Made by a program: the position numbers and the translations under genes. Below are positions 41,737-49,744 of a stretch of 64,000 bases of DNA, one piece after another. The notes beneath the pieces were generated by a model, which saw only the letters and a program-made list of their open reading frames with translations, was not told where the DNA came from and ran no database searches. The stretch comes from Phycisphaerales bacterium (GTDB taxonomy: Bacteria > Planctomycetota > Phycisphaerae > Tepidisphaerales > Tepidisphaeraceae), in assembly GCA_028291615.1 (NCBI GenBank), contig JAQGHM010000127.1, positions 1-64,000 of the forward strand, written 5' to 3'. Numbering within the stretch: the first letter of the stretch is position 1; the number at the start of each line of letters is the position of its first letter.

Positions 41737-42070
41737 GTGACGACTCCTGAAAACGCTCGAAAACAGCGGGATGTGCGCAACAATCACGCACTAAGACAGG
41801 GTATCGACCAAAAAAGGGGACAACACTAGAAGAGGGCGAGACGAAAAGGAGCGGACACAATCAGGCGGCACCGGCAGAATCTGCGCGACGTGCGGCCTTC
41901 GGGTGTCCGGGCCGTTCTTCCAGAACCCCGTTCTCGGATTCAGTTCCACACTCCGGTGGGACCGACGGCAAATCCAAAAACACTGCCCGGTACGCCGCAG
42001 TAGGGTACAGGCTGATCCATTTCACTGCAAATGAGTTGCCTAATCCCCCTGAACTTCCCAAGCGGCACAT

Positions 42071-42619
42071 TTAAGCGAGATTGACGGGAAGCTCGGTTTT
42101 CTGAAGGGTGAAAGAGCCTTTGAAGGCCCCACGGCGGGTGTAGGACTGGAGGAGGCCTTGGAATTCGGGGGTCTCGCGGTTGGTGGTAACCAGGGTCCCG
42201 GAGAATTTAACGACCAGCTTGGGGGAGACGACGAAGAGGGCGAATTGGCCGGTGGCGCTGGTGTAGGTCAGTTGGGCAGAGCCTTGGAATGGAATTGCGC
42301 CGGTAAAAGAGGCTTTTGCGAATAGTTCGCCGGTTCGGGACTGGGAAACCGTGACCTCAAGGGAATCGGTAGACCAGTTGCCCAGAAGGAGCGGGACGAG
42401 GGCGACGAGCGGTTGCGCGCCGGCTGCGGCACGATGGTGGCGATGTTTTGGGACGGTAGCCGGGGGTGTGGGAGTCGGGGGTGGCGGCGGCGGGGGTTGG
42501 GTTTGACCAGGCGTGGACGGCCTGCCCGGGGGGAGGCAGAGGCCGCCTGAAGTGAGAACTGTGGACATCAGTTGTCGCGATTCCAAGCCTTCCATCAATG
42601 CGAGACCGTTACAACCCAT
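42071..42619 (-). CDS. LEPR-motif protein, small
   Basis: A 182-residue protein whose N-terminus has a planctomycete LEPR-type element, GLESRQLMS (about residues 11-19), which marks certain planctomycete secreted proteins and may be a sorting signal. It is followed by a run of prolines and TPTPP, then a His-rich basic patch (KHRHHRA). The last 110 residues look beta-rich (LEVTVSQSRTGELFAKASFT, FALFVVSPKLVVKFSG). The gene lies alone and is divergent from the LuxR-type gene. Confidence 0.7.
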   Translation of the reverse strand: MGCNGLALMEGLESRQLMSTVLTSGGLCLPPGRPSTPGQTQPPPPPPPTPTPPATVPKHRHHRAAAGAQPLVALVPLLLGNWSTDSLEVTVSQSRTGELFAKASFTGAIPFQGSAQLTYTSATGQFALFVVSPKLVVKFSGTLVTTNRETPEFQGLLQSYTRRGAFKGSFTLQKTELPVNLA

Positions 42620-42811
42620 TCTGGCGCGCTCCTCTCCACTTCAATCTGGCGTCCCTTCATTCATAGGGTCGGTCAATCCCATATCCGACGTTATCAACCG
42701 TCCGCCCAGCACTCCCAGACGCAATAATCGTAAAAGGGCGGGAGTTATGAGGGGTCATTTCCGGCAAAAAGCGATTGAGGCGTGGCGCGCTTGCGGTAGA
42801 GTAGCGGCATC

Positions 42812-43627
42812 ATGTCGCACTCACGCCCCTTGCGTCTGCGGGACGTCCGCAATGTCTTTCGGTTGATCGGCGAAGTCCGGGAACTGGGGGAGGACCCCAA
42901 GATCTGGCGGCCTCACATGGTGAGGCGTTTGCGGAAGCTTTTCTCGGCGGAGATTGTGGTTTCGTCGGAAGTGCATGCGCAGACGACGCGCGTGCCGGGG
43001 AAGCTGCGGATCATCGACATCGGATGGAGCTGCGACAGCGAGGGGAACCTGTGGGATATTCACAGCGAGCGGGATGACGAGACTCTTGAGGCGTGGCGGC
43101 TGGCGGCGGGGCAGGTGCCTGAAGCGCCGGAGGACGCGGAGGTGGAGATCCCGGTGCGGCCGATTCAACCGGTTTATGGGGGGCGGTCGTTTGTGCTTTC
43201 GCAGTATTGCCTGCCGCACATTAATGCGGTGGATCAGCTTGGGTTGCACCGGTCGTTTGGGGACGAGCATTTCAGCGCGGGGGAGCATCGGTTGATCCGG
43301 TTGTTCCACGTGGAGCTGGGGCGGCTTTGGAAGAAGGATGCGCTGCGCAAGGTGACGAATCCGACGCAGGATCTGCCGCCGCGGTTGTCGCAGACGTTGA
43401 GCGAGCTGCTGGCGGGGCGGAGCGAGAAGGAAGTGGCGGCGCGGCTGGACCTGTCGCGGCATACGATTCACAATTACGTGAAGGCGCTGCACCAGCGGTT
43501 TGAGGTTTCGAGCCGTGGCGAGTTGCTGGCGAAGGCGGGGGCGGCGAATAAGCCGGACTTTACGCCTAAGCTGAGTATTACGCTTCCGCGCGGGGATGAG
43601 GCGCTGGTGCGGCGGGACGACGATTGA
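42812..43627 (+). CDS. LuxR-type HTH transcriptional regulator
   Basis: A 271-residue protein. Residues about 20-180 are a sensory region without obvious motifs, containing IDIGWSCDSEGNLWDIHSER and GGRSFVLSQYCLPHI. The C-terminal GerE domain is LPPRLSQTLSELLAGRSEKE, then VAARLDLSRHTIHNYVKALH (about 195-240), as in NarL/FixJ-class proteins. There is no receiver Asp, so control is by ligand or level. A hairpin terminator follows at 43642-43671. Confidence 0.85.
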   Translation: MSHSRPLRLRDVRNVFRLIGEVRELGEDPKIWRPHMVRRLRKLFSAEIVVSSEVHAQTTRVPGKLRIIDIGWSCDSEGNLWDIHSERDDETLEAWRLAAGQVPEAPEDAEVEIPVRPIQPVYGGRSFVLSQYCLPHINAVDQLGLHRSFGDEHFSAGEHRLIRLFHVELGRLWKKDALRKVTNPTQDLPPRLSQTLSELLAGRSEKEVAARLDLSRHTIHNYVKALHQRFEVSSRGELLAKAGAANKPDFTPKLSITLPRGDEALVRRDDD

Positions 43628-43641
43628 TGCACAAAAGAAAA

Positions 43642-43671
43642 ACGTCCCGCGCCACCCACTGCGCGAGACGT
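43642..43671. terminator. bidirectional terminator hairpin
   Basis: ACGTC-C-CGCGC (43642-43652) pairs with GCGCG-A-GACGT (43661-43671) with a short loop; the minus-strand side is followed by TTTTTCTTTTG (reverse complement of CAAAAGAAAAA). It separates the LuxR-type gene from the convergent carboxypeptidase-like gene. Confidence 0.7.
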
Positions 43672-43771
43672 CTTGAGGTTTTCGTTTCACGCTGACGACT
43701 TACTCGTCTGGCGGAGCAGAGTTTTATGCGAGGGGCAAAACTCGAACAATTGCCCTGAATGGGGCATCTGT

Positions 43772-45166
43772 CTACTTCTTGACGGTGACCTCGACGGTTT
43801 TTCCAGAGGTGACGGTGATTTGCTGGGCGGTGGGGTCGGGCTTCATGCCGGGGTAGCTGGGGCGGGTGGAGATGGTGTAGGGGCCGGGGGGGACGTTCTT
43901 GAATTCGAAGGCGCCGTCGGGCTCGACGTTCATGGAGCCGCCCCACTTGCCGACGGGGTCGCCGGGTGGGGAGGCGTGGATGGTTCCGCCGGTGCTGGGT
44001 TTGCCCTTGGCATCGACGACCTTTCCCTTGATGCCGCCGGTGGTGACCATCTGGATCGCGATCGTGTTGGTTTCGGGGACGGGGAAGAGCTTGAAGGGAT
44101 CGATTTGGAAGCGGCCCTCGGTCGTGGCCCAGATCTGGGCGAAGCCGGTGGGAACGTCGATGAGGGTGAATTGTCCCTTGTCGTCGGTTTTGACCTCGAC
44201 GCGGTTGGGGGCGGGGTAGCCGCGGCCGTCGATGCCCATGTTGTTGCCCGTACTGATGGTTGCACCGGCGATGGGGTGGCCGTCAGCGGGGTCGGTGATC
44301 GTGCCTGTAAGCTTGGCGGCGGTGGAGAGTTCGATCACGCGCTTTTGCGCGGTGCCGTTTTTGATTTCTTCGTAGCCGAGCATGCGCGGGGCGTAACCGG
44401 CTGCGGAGACGGTGAGGCGGTAATGGCCTGCGGGGATCTTCTCGACTTCGAAGCGGCCATTGGCGTTGGAGATGGCGGAGGCGGCGGTTTCCCAGGTGTT
44501 GGGTTTGGCCCCCTGCTTCTCCAGTTGGATGGTGACGCCGTTGATGGGCTTGGCGGTGGCCATGTCGAAGACGTCGCCGCGGATGACGCCGCCGGAGGCG
44601 GGCTTAGCGCCGGCGGCTTTGCGCTCGTCGATGAGTTGGACGCCTTCGGGGAGGGTGATTTTTTTCCAGTCGATGCGCTCGGTGAGGTAGACGTCGAGTC
44701 TTGGCGGATCGACGGGTTTGCGGAAGTTGGGTTGGTCGGCGGTGAAGGTGCTGCGCGGGTCGTTGTAAAGTTGATGCCAACTGCGCGGGTTCCAGACGGT
44801 GAAGGACCAGTCGTAGTGGGTGTCGGCCTTGGGGTCGCTGGGGTCGGAAAGGAACTGGCTGTTTTGCGGACCCTCGTGGAGGAAGAGTTGGAGGGCGGGG
44901 GCGCGGATGCCGGCGAAGTTCTTGATTGCTTCTTCGAGGGCGGCGGTGTCGCCGCGGTAGAGGAAGCACCATTCGCCACCGCCGAAGGGCGGGCCTTCCC
45001 ACCAGCCGAGGCGGGTTTTGAGATTGGCGACGGCGAGCGCGCCGGCGGGCCAGCCGGAATCGTTCACCGGGGCGTTGCCTTTGCCGACCATAATCATGGC
45101 GCTGGCGGGGGTGGTGAGCAGGAGGAGAAGCAGTGACGTGGCAGCGAGGGAACGAAACGGATTCAT
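43772..45166 (-). CDS. secreted protein with carboxypeptidase-like regulatory domains
   Basis: A 464-residue protein with a signal peptide (SLAATSLLLLLLTTPASA, ending about residue 21). The first 170 residues form a globular domain (RLGWWEGPPFGGGEWCFLYR, DWSFTVWNPRSWHQLYNDPR) resembling the DUF4159-type region of planctomycete proteins. Then come three or four Ig-like carboxypeptidase regulatory repeats, such as SGGVIRGDVFDMATAKPING, TGTITDPADGHPIAGATIST and KGKVVDAKGKPSTGGTIHAS. Such repeats act as adhesion or binding modules. The start ATG 45166 is used. Confidence 0.75.
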   Translation of the reverse strand: MNPFRSLAATSLLLLLLTTPASAMIMVGKGNAPVNDSGWPAGALAVANLKTRLGWWEGPPFGGGEWCFLYRGDTAALEEAIKNFAGIRAPALQLFLHEGPQNSQFLSDPSDPKADTHYDWSFTVWNPRSWHQLYNDPRSTFTADQPNFRKPVDPPRLDVYLTERIDWKKITLPEGVQLIDERKAAGAKPASGGVIRGDVFDMATAKPINGVTIQLEKQGAKPNTWETAASAISNANGRFEVEKIPAGHYRLTVSAAGYAPRMLGYEEIKNGTAQKRVIELSTAAKLTGTITDPADGHPIAGATISTGNNMGIDGRGYPAPNRVEVKTDDKGQFTLIDVPTGFAQIWATTEGRFQIDPFKLFPVPETNTIAIQMVTTGGIKGKVVDAKGKPSTGGTIHASPPGDPVGKWGGSMNVEPDGAFEFKNVPPGPYTISTRPSYPGMKPDPTAQQITVTSGKTVEVTVKK

Positions 45167-45264
45167 TGGTTGGCTCCGCGGGAGGTGAGGCGGTTGAAGA
45201 CCCACGGATATAGACGCGCGAGGGGCGTTGTGGTTCCCGGTAAAATTGGCGCGCGGCGCGAAGA

Positions 45265-45301
45265 ATCCGGGTCGTCGCTTTCAGCTTCGAGCCCGGCGTG
45301 G
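45265..45301. repeat. 37-base dispersed repeat, copy 2
   Basis: ATCCGGGTCGTCGCTT at the start and GAGCCCGGCGTGG at the end, matching the element at 10010-10046 with few changes. It is REP-like, in the 5' region upstream of the carboxypeptidase-like gene. Confidence 0.6.
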
Positions 45302-45317
45302 GGGAAAGAAACGCAGG

Positions 45318-47615
45318 TCACGGGCCTTGCACGATGAGGTTTCCGTCGGCGTCGATCCAGGCGAGGGCGTTGGCGTTGTAGCCGGTTGCGTGGCCTTTGC
45401 GGTAGGGGCGGGTGACGGCGGTGGCGAACGTGCCGCCGGTGTTACCGGAGACGCGGACGTTGACGATCGAATCGACCAGTTCGCCGTCGCCGGCGAAGGC
45501 GGCGTTGAGGCGGTTGTCGGTGGAGGAGTAGAAGATGAATTCGGATGCGGCGCCGAAGCCGAAGTTTGCCTCGGCGTCGGGGGAGCCGAAGAGGATGTTG
45601 GAGAACATTCCACCGCCGGCGGCGATGGGCTGGGAATACCAGTGCTCCTTGCGGCTGATGCCGGCGAGGGCGAGGCTGTTCTCATGGAGATCGTAGTAGC
45701 TGATGGCGGGGTGGCCATTGCCGTCGTAGGCGAGGGAGAGGTATTGGGCGCGGGATTGGGTGTCGGCGGCGACGTTCTGCTCCCACGTGCCGCGGAGGCG
45801 TTGGCGGGCGTAGCGGACCTGGCCGGTGGAGGATTGTTCGTAGGCGATGGCCCAGCGGCGGGTGTTGGGGTCAATGGCGAGGTTGGAGTAGCGGCCGACG
45901 TCGCCGGCGGCGTCGATGGTCGCGAGGGACCAACGCTTGCCGCGCGCGACAGCGAGGCGGAGGTCGCCGTGGGTTTTGTCGTAGTAGCTGATGCCGGGGG
46001 CGCCGCTGCGGTCGAAGGCGAGGGAGGTCCAGAGGCCGGTATTGCCGGAGGTGTCGATCGATTGGCGGACCCAGCGGCGGCCGTTGAAGTGGGCGTATTT
46101 GAGGTCGGCGTTGGCGGAGTCCTGGTAGGCGACGGAGGGCATGCCCTGGGCGTCGAGGGCGATCGAGACGAACTTGCCGACGTCGGGGGAATCGGCGTCG
46201 ATGATCTGGGTGTCGGACCAGATGCCGGTCTTGTCGCGGACGGCGTATTTGAGCGACTTGGCGGCAGTGTCGTACCAGGCAGCGTAGACGCGGCCGGCGG
46301 TGTCCATGGCGAGGTCGTTGTAACTGGCGGGGCCGAAGAGGTGCTCGGCGGTGGATTGGCCTTCGTAGCGCGAGAGGCGGATGTAATGGAAGGATTTGAC
46401 GAAATCTTCGGTGCCCTCAACGATCTGGATTTCCTCGAGGAAGAGGATCTTGCCGTCGGGCTGGAGCGCCGAGGCAAAGCCGCCAATGTCGGGCCCGCCG
46501 GGGCTGGCCAGGAGCGCACCGTTGGGGGAGAGGAGACACAGGCCGGCGTAGAAGTTGCCGTCGGGGCGAACAAGGATTTGACCGACCGATGCGCCGACGG
46601 CGACGGGGTTGGAGGGGGCGAGGGCCATGGCGCCTTCGGCCGTGAAGCGCGTGAGGGTTAATTGCCAGGTGTCGGGGGCATAGTCGTCGTTGAGGTTGGC
46701 GGCGAAGACGTATTGGCCGTCGTCGCGCTGGGCGAAGCCGCCGATGTACGCCTGGACGGTGTCGGGGAGAACGACGTAGGCGGTTCCGTTGACCGATGCG
46801 CCGGCGCCGAAGCTGGTATCTGCCGTGCCATTTGCGTTGAGGCGCAGCAGTTCTGCGCGGACCTCGTGGGCACCGTAGGCGCCGCTGGCGACGTCGTAGA
46901 GGTCGGACTCGGCGGCGAGGACGATCTTGCCGGCGGGGGTGATGACTACGCCCAGGAAGCGATCGAACGTTGAGCCTGAGCCAGTGGCGTTGGCGCCGAG
47001 GTCGATCAGCTTTTTTCCGTCGCCGTCGAAGGAGGTGTCGAGCGAGCCGTTGGCGTGGTAGACGGCGACGGCGATGTGTTGTGGGCTGTCAATGTTGGTG
47101 TCGAGAGTGCTGCCAGCGACGACGATGCGGCCACCGGGGCCTATGGACAGATCATATGGGATCACCTGGCGCGGGAAGGGTGTGGTGACGATGCCGTTGA
47201 CGCCGAACGACGTGTCGATGGTGAGGTCGGCGTTGAAGCGGGCGATGGCGAATGAGATCTGGGCGGGGGAATCATTGCTGACGGAGTCGCCTATGACCAG
47301 GATCTTGCCGTCGTCCTGGAGCGCGAGGGATCGGGCGGAAACGCCTACTGGAAACGGCGCTTCGCCCAGGCCGGTGGACTCGCCGCCGGGGGCGAAGCGG
47401 AAGACCTGCAGGTTCTGGTCGGACCCCGCCGCGACGAGGATTGATCCGTCGGGCTGGACGAGGAGGTTGGCGGGGAACTGGTGCTCGTCGCCGATGGACC
47501 AGACGCGGCCGTGGTCGCCGAAGGAGAAATCGAGATCGCCGATCGAGGGGCCGCCGGCGAAAAGGAGGCGGGGTTCGAGGGATTGCATGAGCGATGGGTT
47601 TGATCGAGTGGGCAT
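45318..47615 (-). CDS. LEPR-motif secreted protein with delta-60 repeats
   Basis: A 765-residue protein from ATG 47615. The N-terminus carries a clean LEPR motif, LMQSLEPRLLFAG (residues 9-21), used by planctomycete secreted proteins. Then follow delta-60 type repeats: LDFSFGDHGRV, IDTSFGVNGIV, LDTSFDGDGKK and ADTSFGAGASV, each near a strand of the type DGKILV. The second half (about 400-765) repeats strand pairs such as GRRWVRQSIDTSGNTGLWTS and YSNLAIDPNTRRWAIAYEQS, resembling a beta-propeller. It is probably a large surface protein. Confidence 0.85.
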   Translation of the reverse strand: MPTRSNPSLMQSLEPRLLFAGGPSIGDLDFSFGDHGRVWSIGDEHQFPANLLVQPDGSILVAAGSDQNLQVFRFAPGGESTGLGEAPFPVGVSARSLALQDDGKILVIGDSVSNDSPAQISFAIARFNADLTIDTSFGVNGIVTTPFPRQVIPYDLSIGPGGRIVVAGSTLDTNIDSPQHIAVAVYHANGSLDTSFDGDGKKLIDLGANATGSGSTFDRFLGVVITPAGKIVLAAESDLYDVASGAYGAHEVRAELLRLNANGTADTSFGAGASVNGTAYVVLPDTVQAYIGGFAQRDDGQYVFAANLNDDYAPDTWQLTLTRFTAEGAMALAPSNPVAVGASVGQILVRPDGNFYAGLCLLSPNGALLASPGGPDIGGFASALQPDGKILFLEEIQIVEGTEDFVKSFHYIRLSRYEGQSTAEHLFGPASYNDLAMDTAGRVYAAWYDTAAKSLKYAVRDKTGIWSDTQIIDADSPDVGKFVSIALDAQGMPSVAYQDSANADLKYAHFNGRRWVRQSIDTSGNTGLWTSLAFDRSGAPGISYYDKTHGDLRLAVARGKRWSLATIDAAGDVGRYSNLAIDPNTRRWAIAYEQSSTGQVRYARQRLRGTWEQNVAADTQSRAQYLSLAYDGNGHPAISYYDLHENSLALAGISRKEHWYSQPIAAGGGMFSNILFGSPDAEANFGFGAASEFIFYSSTDNRLNAAFAGDGELVDSIVNVRVSGNTGGTFATAVTRPYRKGHATGYNANALAWIDADGNLIVQGP

Positions 47616-47683
47616 CCGTCCCTTTCGCGAGCGTTGCCTGATCCTAACATTCCGGACCGGCGGTGGACAATCTATTTTCAGTC

Positions 47684-48199
47684 TCAACGGCGATGGGTGA
47701 GGGCGGGCATTGCGAGATCAGCGCGGATGCGGTTGGCTGCGACCCAGAAGATGGGTTCTTCTTCGAGCAATTTGACGATGGCGCTGGTGGAGACGCCGAG
47801 GTTTATCGCGACGGCGGCAGGGTTTCCGCGGAGGGCTTGGAGGAGATCGAGGATGAGGCCGAGGGCGGGGGCGAAGAGGGGATGGCGGTAAGAAACCTCG
47901 ACACGCGTCTGGCGGCGGAGGGTGAGGAACCAATCGGGGGGTTCGAAGTGGGCGAGGTCGATGGGCTCGCGCAGGTCGGCGGCGAGTTTGAAACGCAGGC
48001 GGCGGACGGCGCGCTTCTTGTTTTCAGCGAGAGAGCGGGACTCTGTGGCGGTGACGTGGATGGCGGTGGGGAGGTGGGTGAGGCGGACGGCGTTGGAGGT
48101 CTTGTTGCGCTTTTGTCCACCGGGGCCGGAGCCGCGGGAGATGTCGAAGCGGCAATCGGGGAGGAGGGCGTCGTCGGGGAGGAGGCGCACGGAGGTCAC
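47684..48199 (-). CDS. RF-1 domain peptide-chain-release-factor-like protein
   Basis: A 171-residue member of the class-I release-factor-related group that includes ArfB/ICT1 and PrfH. The GGQ motif is in SRGSGPGGQKRNKTSNAVRL (about residues 21-40), the catalytic peptidyl-tRNA hydrolysis loop, followed by a basic region (ENKKRAVRRLRFKL). The stop-codon recognition domain of RF1/RF2 is absent. The C-terminal half is helical and unlike ArfB. It probably rescues stalled ribosomes, which is inference. Its start overlaps the mqnC stop by four bases, so the two are translationally coupled. Confidence 0.8.
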   Translation of the reverse strand: MTSVRLLPDDALLPDCRFDISRGSGPGGQKRNKTSNAVRLTHLPTAIHVTATESRSLAENKKRAVRRLRFKLAADLREPIDLAHFEPPDWFLTLRRQTRVEVSYRHPLFAPALGLILDLLQALRGNPAAVAINLGVSTSAIVKLLEEEPIFWVAANRIRADLAMPALTHRR

Positions 48200-49647
48200 C
48201 GGTCACCGAGCAGGGGCAACTGAACCTTCATGCTGCGGTCTGCGCCGTCGTCCAAGCCCGGCGCTGCGCCGATGAAGGTTTTGTCGATCTTCTTCACGTC
48301 GCGCACCGGAGGGTTGGGGCGCGGGAGGAGGTCGGGGGAATCAGGGCCGTCGTATCTGCGGAGGACGTTGTAGTACTGGTCGCGCTGGGCGGGGGTCCAT
48401 CCGGCATCGCGGATGAGGCGGCAGATCTCGCGTTCTTCTAACTTGTAGGTTGCGCCGGCGGCGCTGACTACGTTTTCTTCCATCATGACGCTGCCCATGT
48501 CGTTGGCGCCGAAGAAGAGGGCTAGTTGGCCGACCTTGGGGCCCATGGTGACCCAGCTTGATTGGAGGGAGGGGATGTTGTCGAGGAAGAGACGGGCGAT
48601 GGCGAGGGTGCGGAGGTATTCGTCGGCGCCGGCCATGCGGACGACTCTTCCTCTCAGGATGTCTTCGTTGGTGCTGTCGTCGTAGGGGCCGTAGATCTCT
48701 GCGTCCCATTCTTTGGCGCGGCCGAGGGGGGTGTTTTCGCGTTGGAAGGGCCAGTGGATGAAGGCGGTATAATTGCCGATTGCGGATTGCGGATTGCGGA
48801 TTGAATTGAGATCCGAAGATGACTTTGCAAAGACGCCGGGTTGACGTTGGCTGACGCGGTTAATCACCTGCTCGCGCGTCTCGCTTGATCCAATCGGCAA
48901 TTCGCAATCGGCAATCGGCAATGCCAGCGCATAGTCCTGCATGTCGCGCAGCGCGGACATGTGCTCGATGCGCTCTCTCACGAACTCGATGTGGCCGATC
49001 AACATCGTGCAGCTTGTGTTCATTCCTTCTTCGTGGGCGACGCGCATGACTCTTAGCCAGTCGTCGCCGGTGCATTTGCCGATGCCGATTCTTCTGCGGA
49101 CTCGGGGGGCGAAGATTTCTCCACCGCCGCCGGGGATGGTGTCTAGGCCGGCGGCTTTGAAGCGGCGGATGACCTGGCGGACGTCCATGTTGAAGAAGCG
49201 TTCGAACTCGATGAACTCGGGCGGGCTGAAGGCGTGGATGTGGACGGTGGGGAAGTTTTGCTTGATGTAGCGGAGGAGGTTTTCGTACCACTCGATGGGG
49301 AGTTGATCGTTCATGCCGCCTTGCATGAGGATCTGGGTGCCGCGGATGGCGACTAGCTCGCGGATCTTCTCGCCGATCTTTTCGTAGGTGAGCGTGTAGG
49401 CGTCGGCGTCCTCGTGGTCGCGGCGGAAGGCGCAGAACGTGCACTTGGCGGTGCAGACGTTGGTGTAGTTGATGTTGCGGTCGATAACGTAAGTGCGGTA
49501 ATCCTCGGGGTGCATGTGCAGGGTTCGAGCGTGGGCCCATGCGCCCAGGTCGTGGAGGGAGGCGGATTGGTAAAGCTCCAGGGCCTGCGCGTCCGTGAGG
49601 CGGGAATTGCCTTCGATGACAGCGTCGATGTTGAAGGTGAGCTTCAT
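48196..49647 (-). CDS. mqnC: cyclic dehypoxanthinyl futalosine synthase, with an in-frame repeat insertion
   Basis: Radical SAM enzyme of the futalosine menaquinone route that closes the spiro ring of DHFL. It has 483 residues, against fewer than 400 for typical members. The radical SAM Cys triad is in VCTAKCTFCAF (CxxxCxxC, near residue 65-72), with GTQILMQGGMNDQLPIEWYE, HAFSPPEFIEFERFF and GLDTIPGGGGEIFAPRVRRR strongly conserved. Between SALRDMQD and YTAFIHWPFQRENTPLGRA an extra 55 or so residues (LPIADCELPIG on, ending NPQSAIGN) are encoded by two inverted heptad arms (locus E) and the spacer. Conserved residues continue on both sides, so the gene may remain functional. Confidence 0.92.
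   Translation of the reverse strand: MKLTFNIDAVIEGNSRLTDAQALELYQSASLHDLGAWAHARTLHMHPEDYRTYVIDRNINYTNVCTAKCTFCAFRRDHEDADAYTLTYEKIGEKIRELVAIRGTQILMQGGMNDQLPIEWYENLLRYIKQNFPTVHIHAFSPPEFIEFERFFNMDVRQVIRRFKAAGLDTIPGGGGEIFAPRVRRRIGIGKCTGDDWLRVMRVAHEEGMNTSCTMLIGHIEFVRERIEHMSALRDMQDYALALPIADCELPIGSSETREQVINRVSQRQPGVFAKSSSDLNSIRNPQSAIGNYTAFIHWPFQRENTPLGRAKEWDAEIYGPYDDSTNEDILRGRVVRMAGADEYLRTLAIARLFLDNIPSLQSSWVTMGPKVGQLALFFGANDMGSVMMEENVVSAAGATYKLEEREICRLIRDAGWTPAQRDQYYNVLRRYDGPDSPDLLPRPNPPVRDVKKIDKTFIGAAPGLDDGADRSMKVQLPLLGDR
48771..48805. repeat. heptad tandem repeat inside mqnC, locus E, arm 1
   Basis: Five units of 7: AATTGCC, GATTGCG three times, GATTGAA. The reverse complement reads CAATCCG/CAATCGG, matching arm 2 at 48891-48925. 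It lies at one end of the mqnC insertion. Confidence 0.88.
48891..48925. repeat. heptad tandem repeat inside mqnC, locus E, arm 2
   Basis: Five units of 7: CAATCGG, CAATTCG, CAATCGG, CAATCGG, CAATGCC. It is inverted relative to the arm at 48771, with an 85-base spacer, so the mqnC message can fold into a long hairpin here. Confidence 0.88.
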
Positions 49648-49669
49648 GCGTGTTGTTTAGTGTATGAGG

Positions 49670-49700
49670 CCGCGGGCGGCGCGTGAAGCGCCGCCCGCGG
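49670..49700. terminator. perfect GC hairpin downstream of the BlaR1-like gene
   Basis: A 13-base perfect stem (49670-49682 with 49688-49700) and GTGAA loop lie between the BlaR1-like stop (49745) and the mqnC start. There is no T-run. It may end transcription of the BlaR1-like gene or insulate mqnC. Confidence 0.5.
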
Positions 49701-49744
49701 TGAGGGACTTATTTCAGGGGTTTTGAAACGGTTGGCGCGACGTC

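Noticed and set aside
41861-42070. A 69-residue minus-strand frame between mreB and the small LEPR gene
   Set aside because: No ribosome-binding site, no recognisable pattern and a composition like non-coding sequence.
45228-46661. A 477-residue open frame antisense to the delta-60 protein
   Set aside because: Gly/Val/Ala-rich shadow with no recognisable motif; the minus-strand frame has LEPR and delta-60 repeats.
48771-48925. CRISPR array
   Set aside because: Units are 7 bases with no spacers and the two blocks are inverted, inside a coding gene; no cas genes are present.
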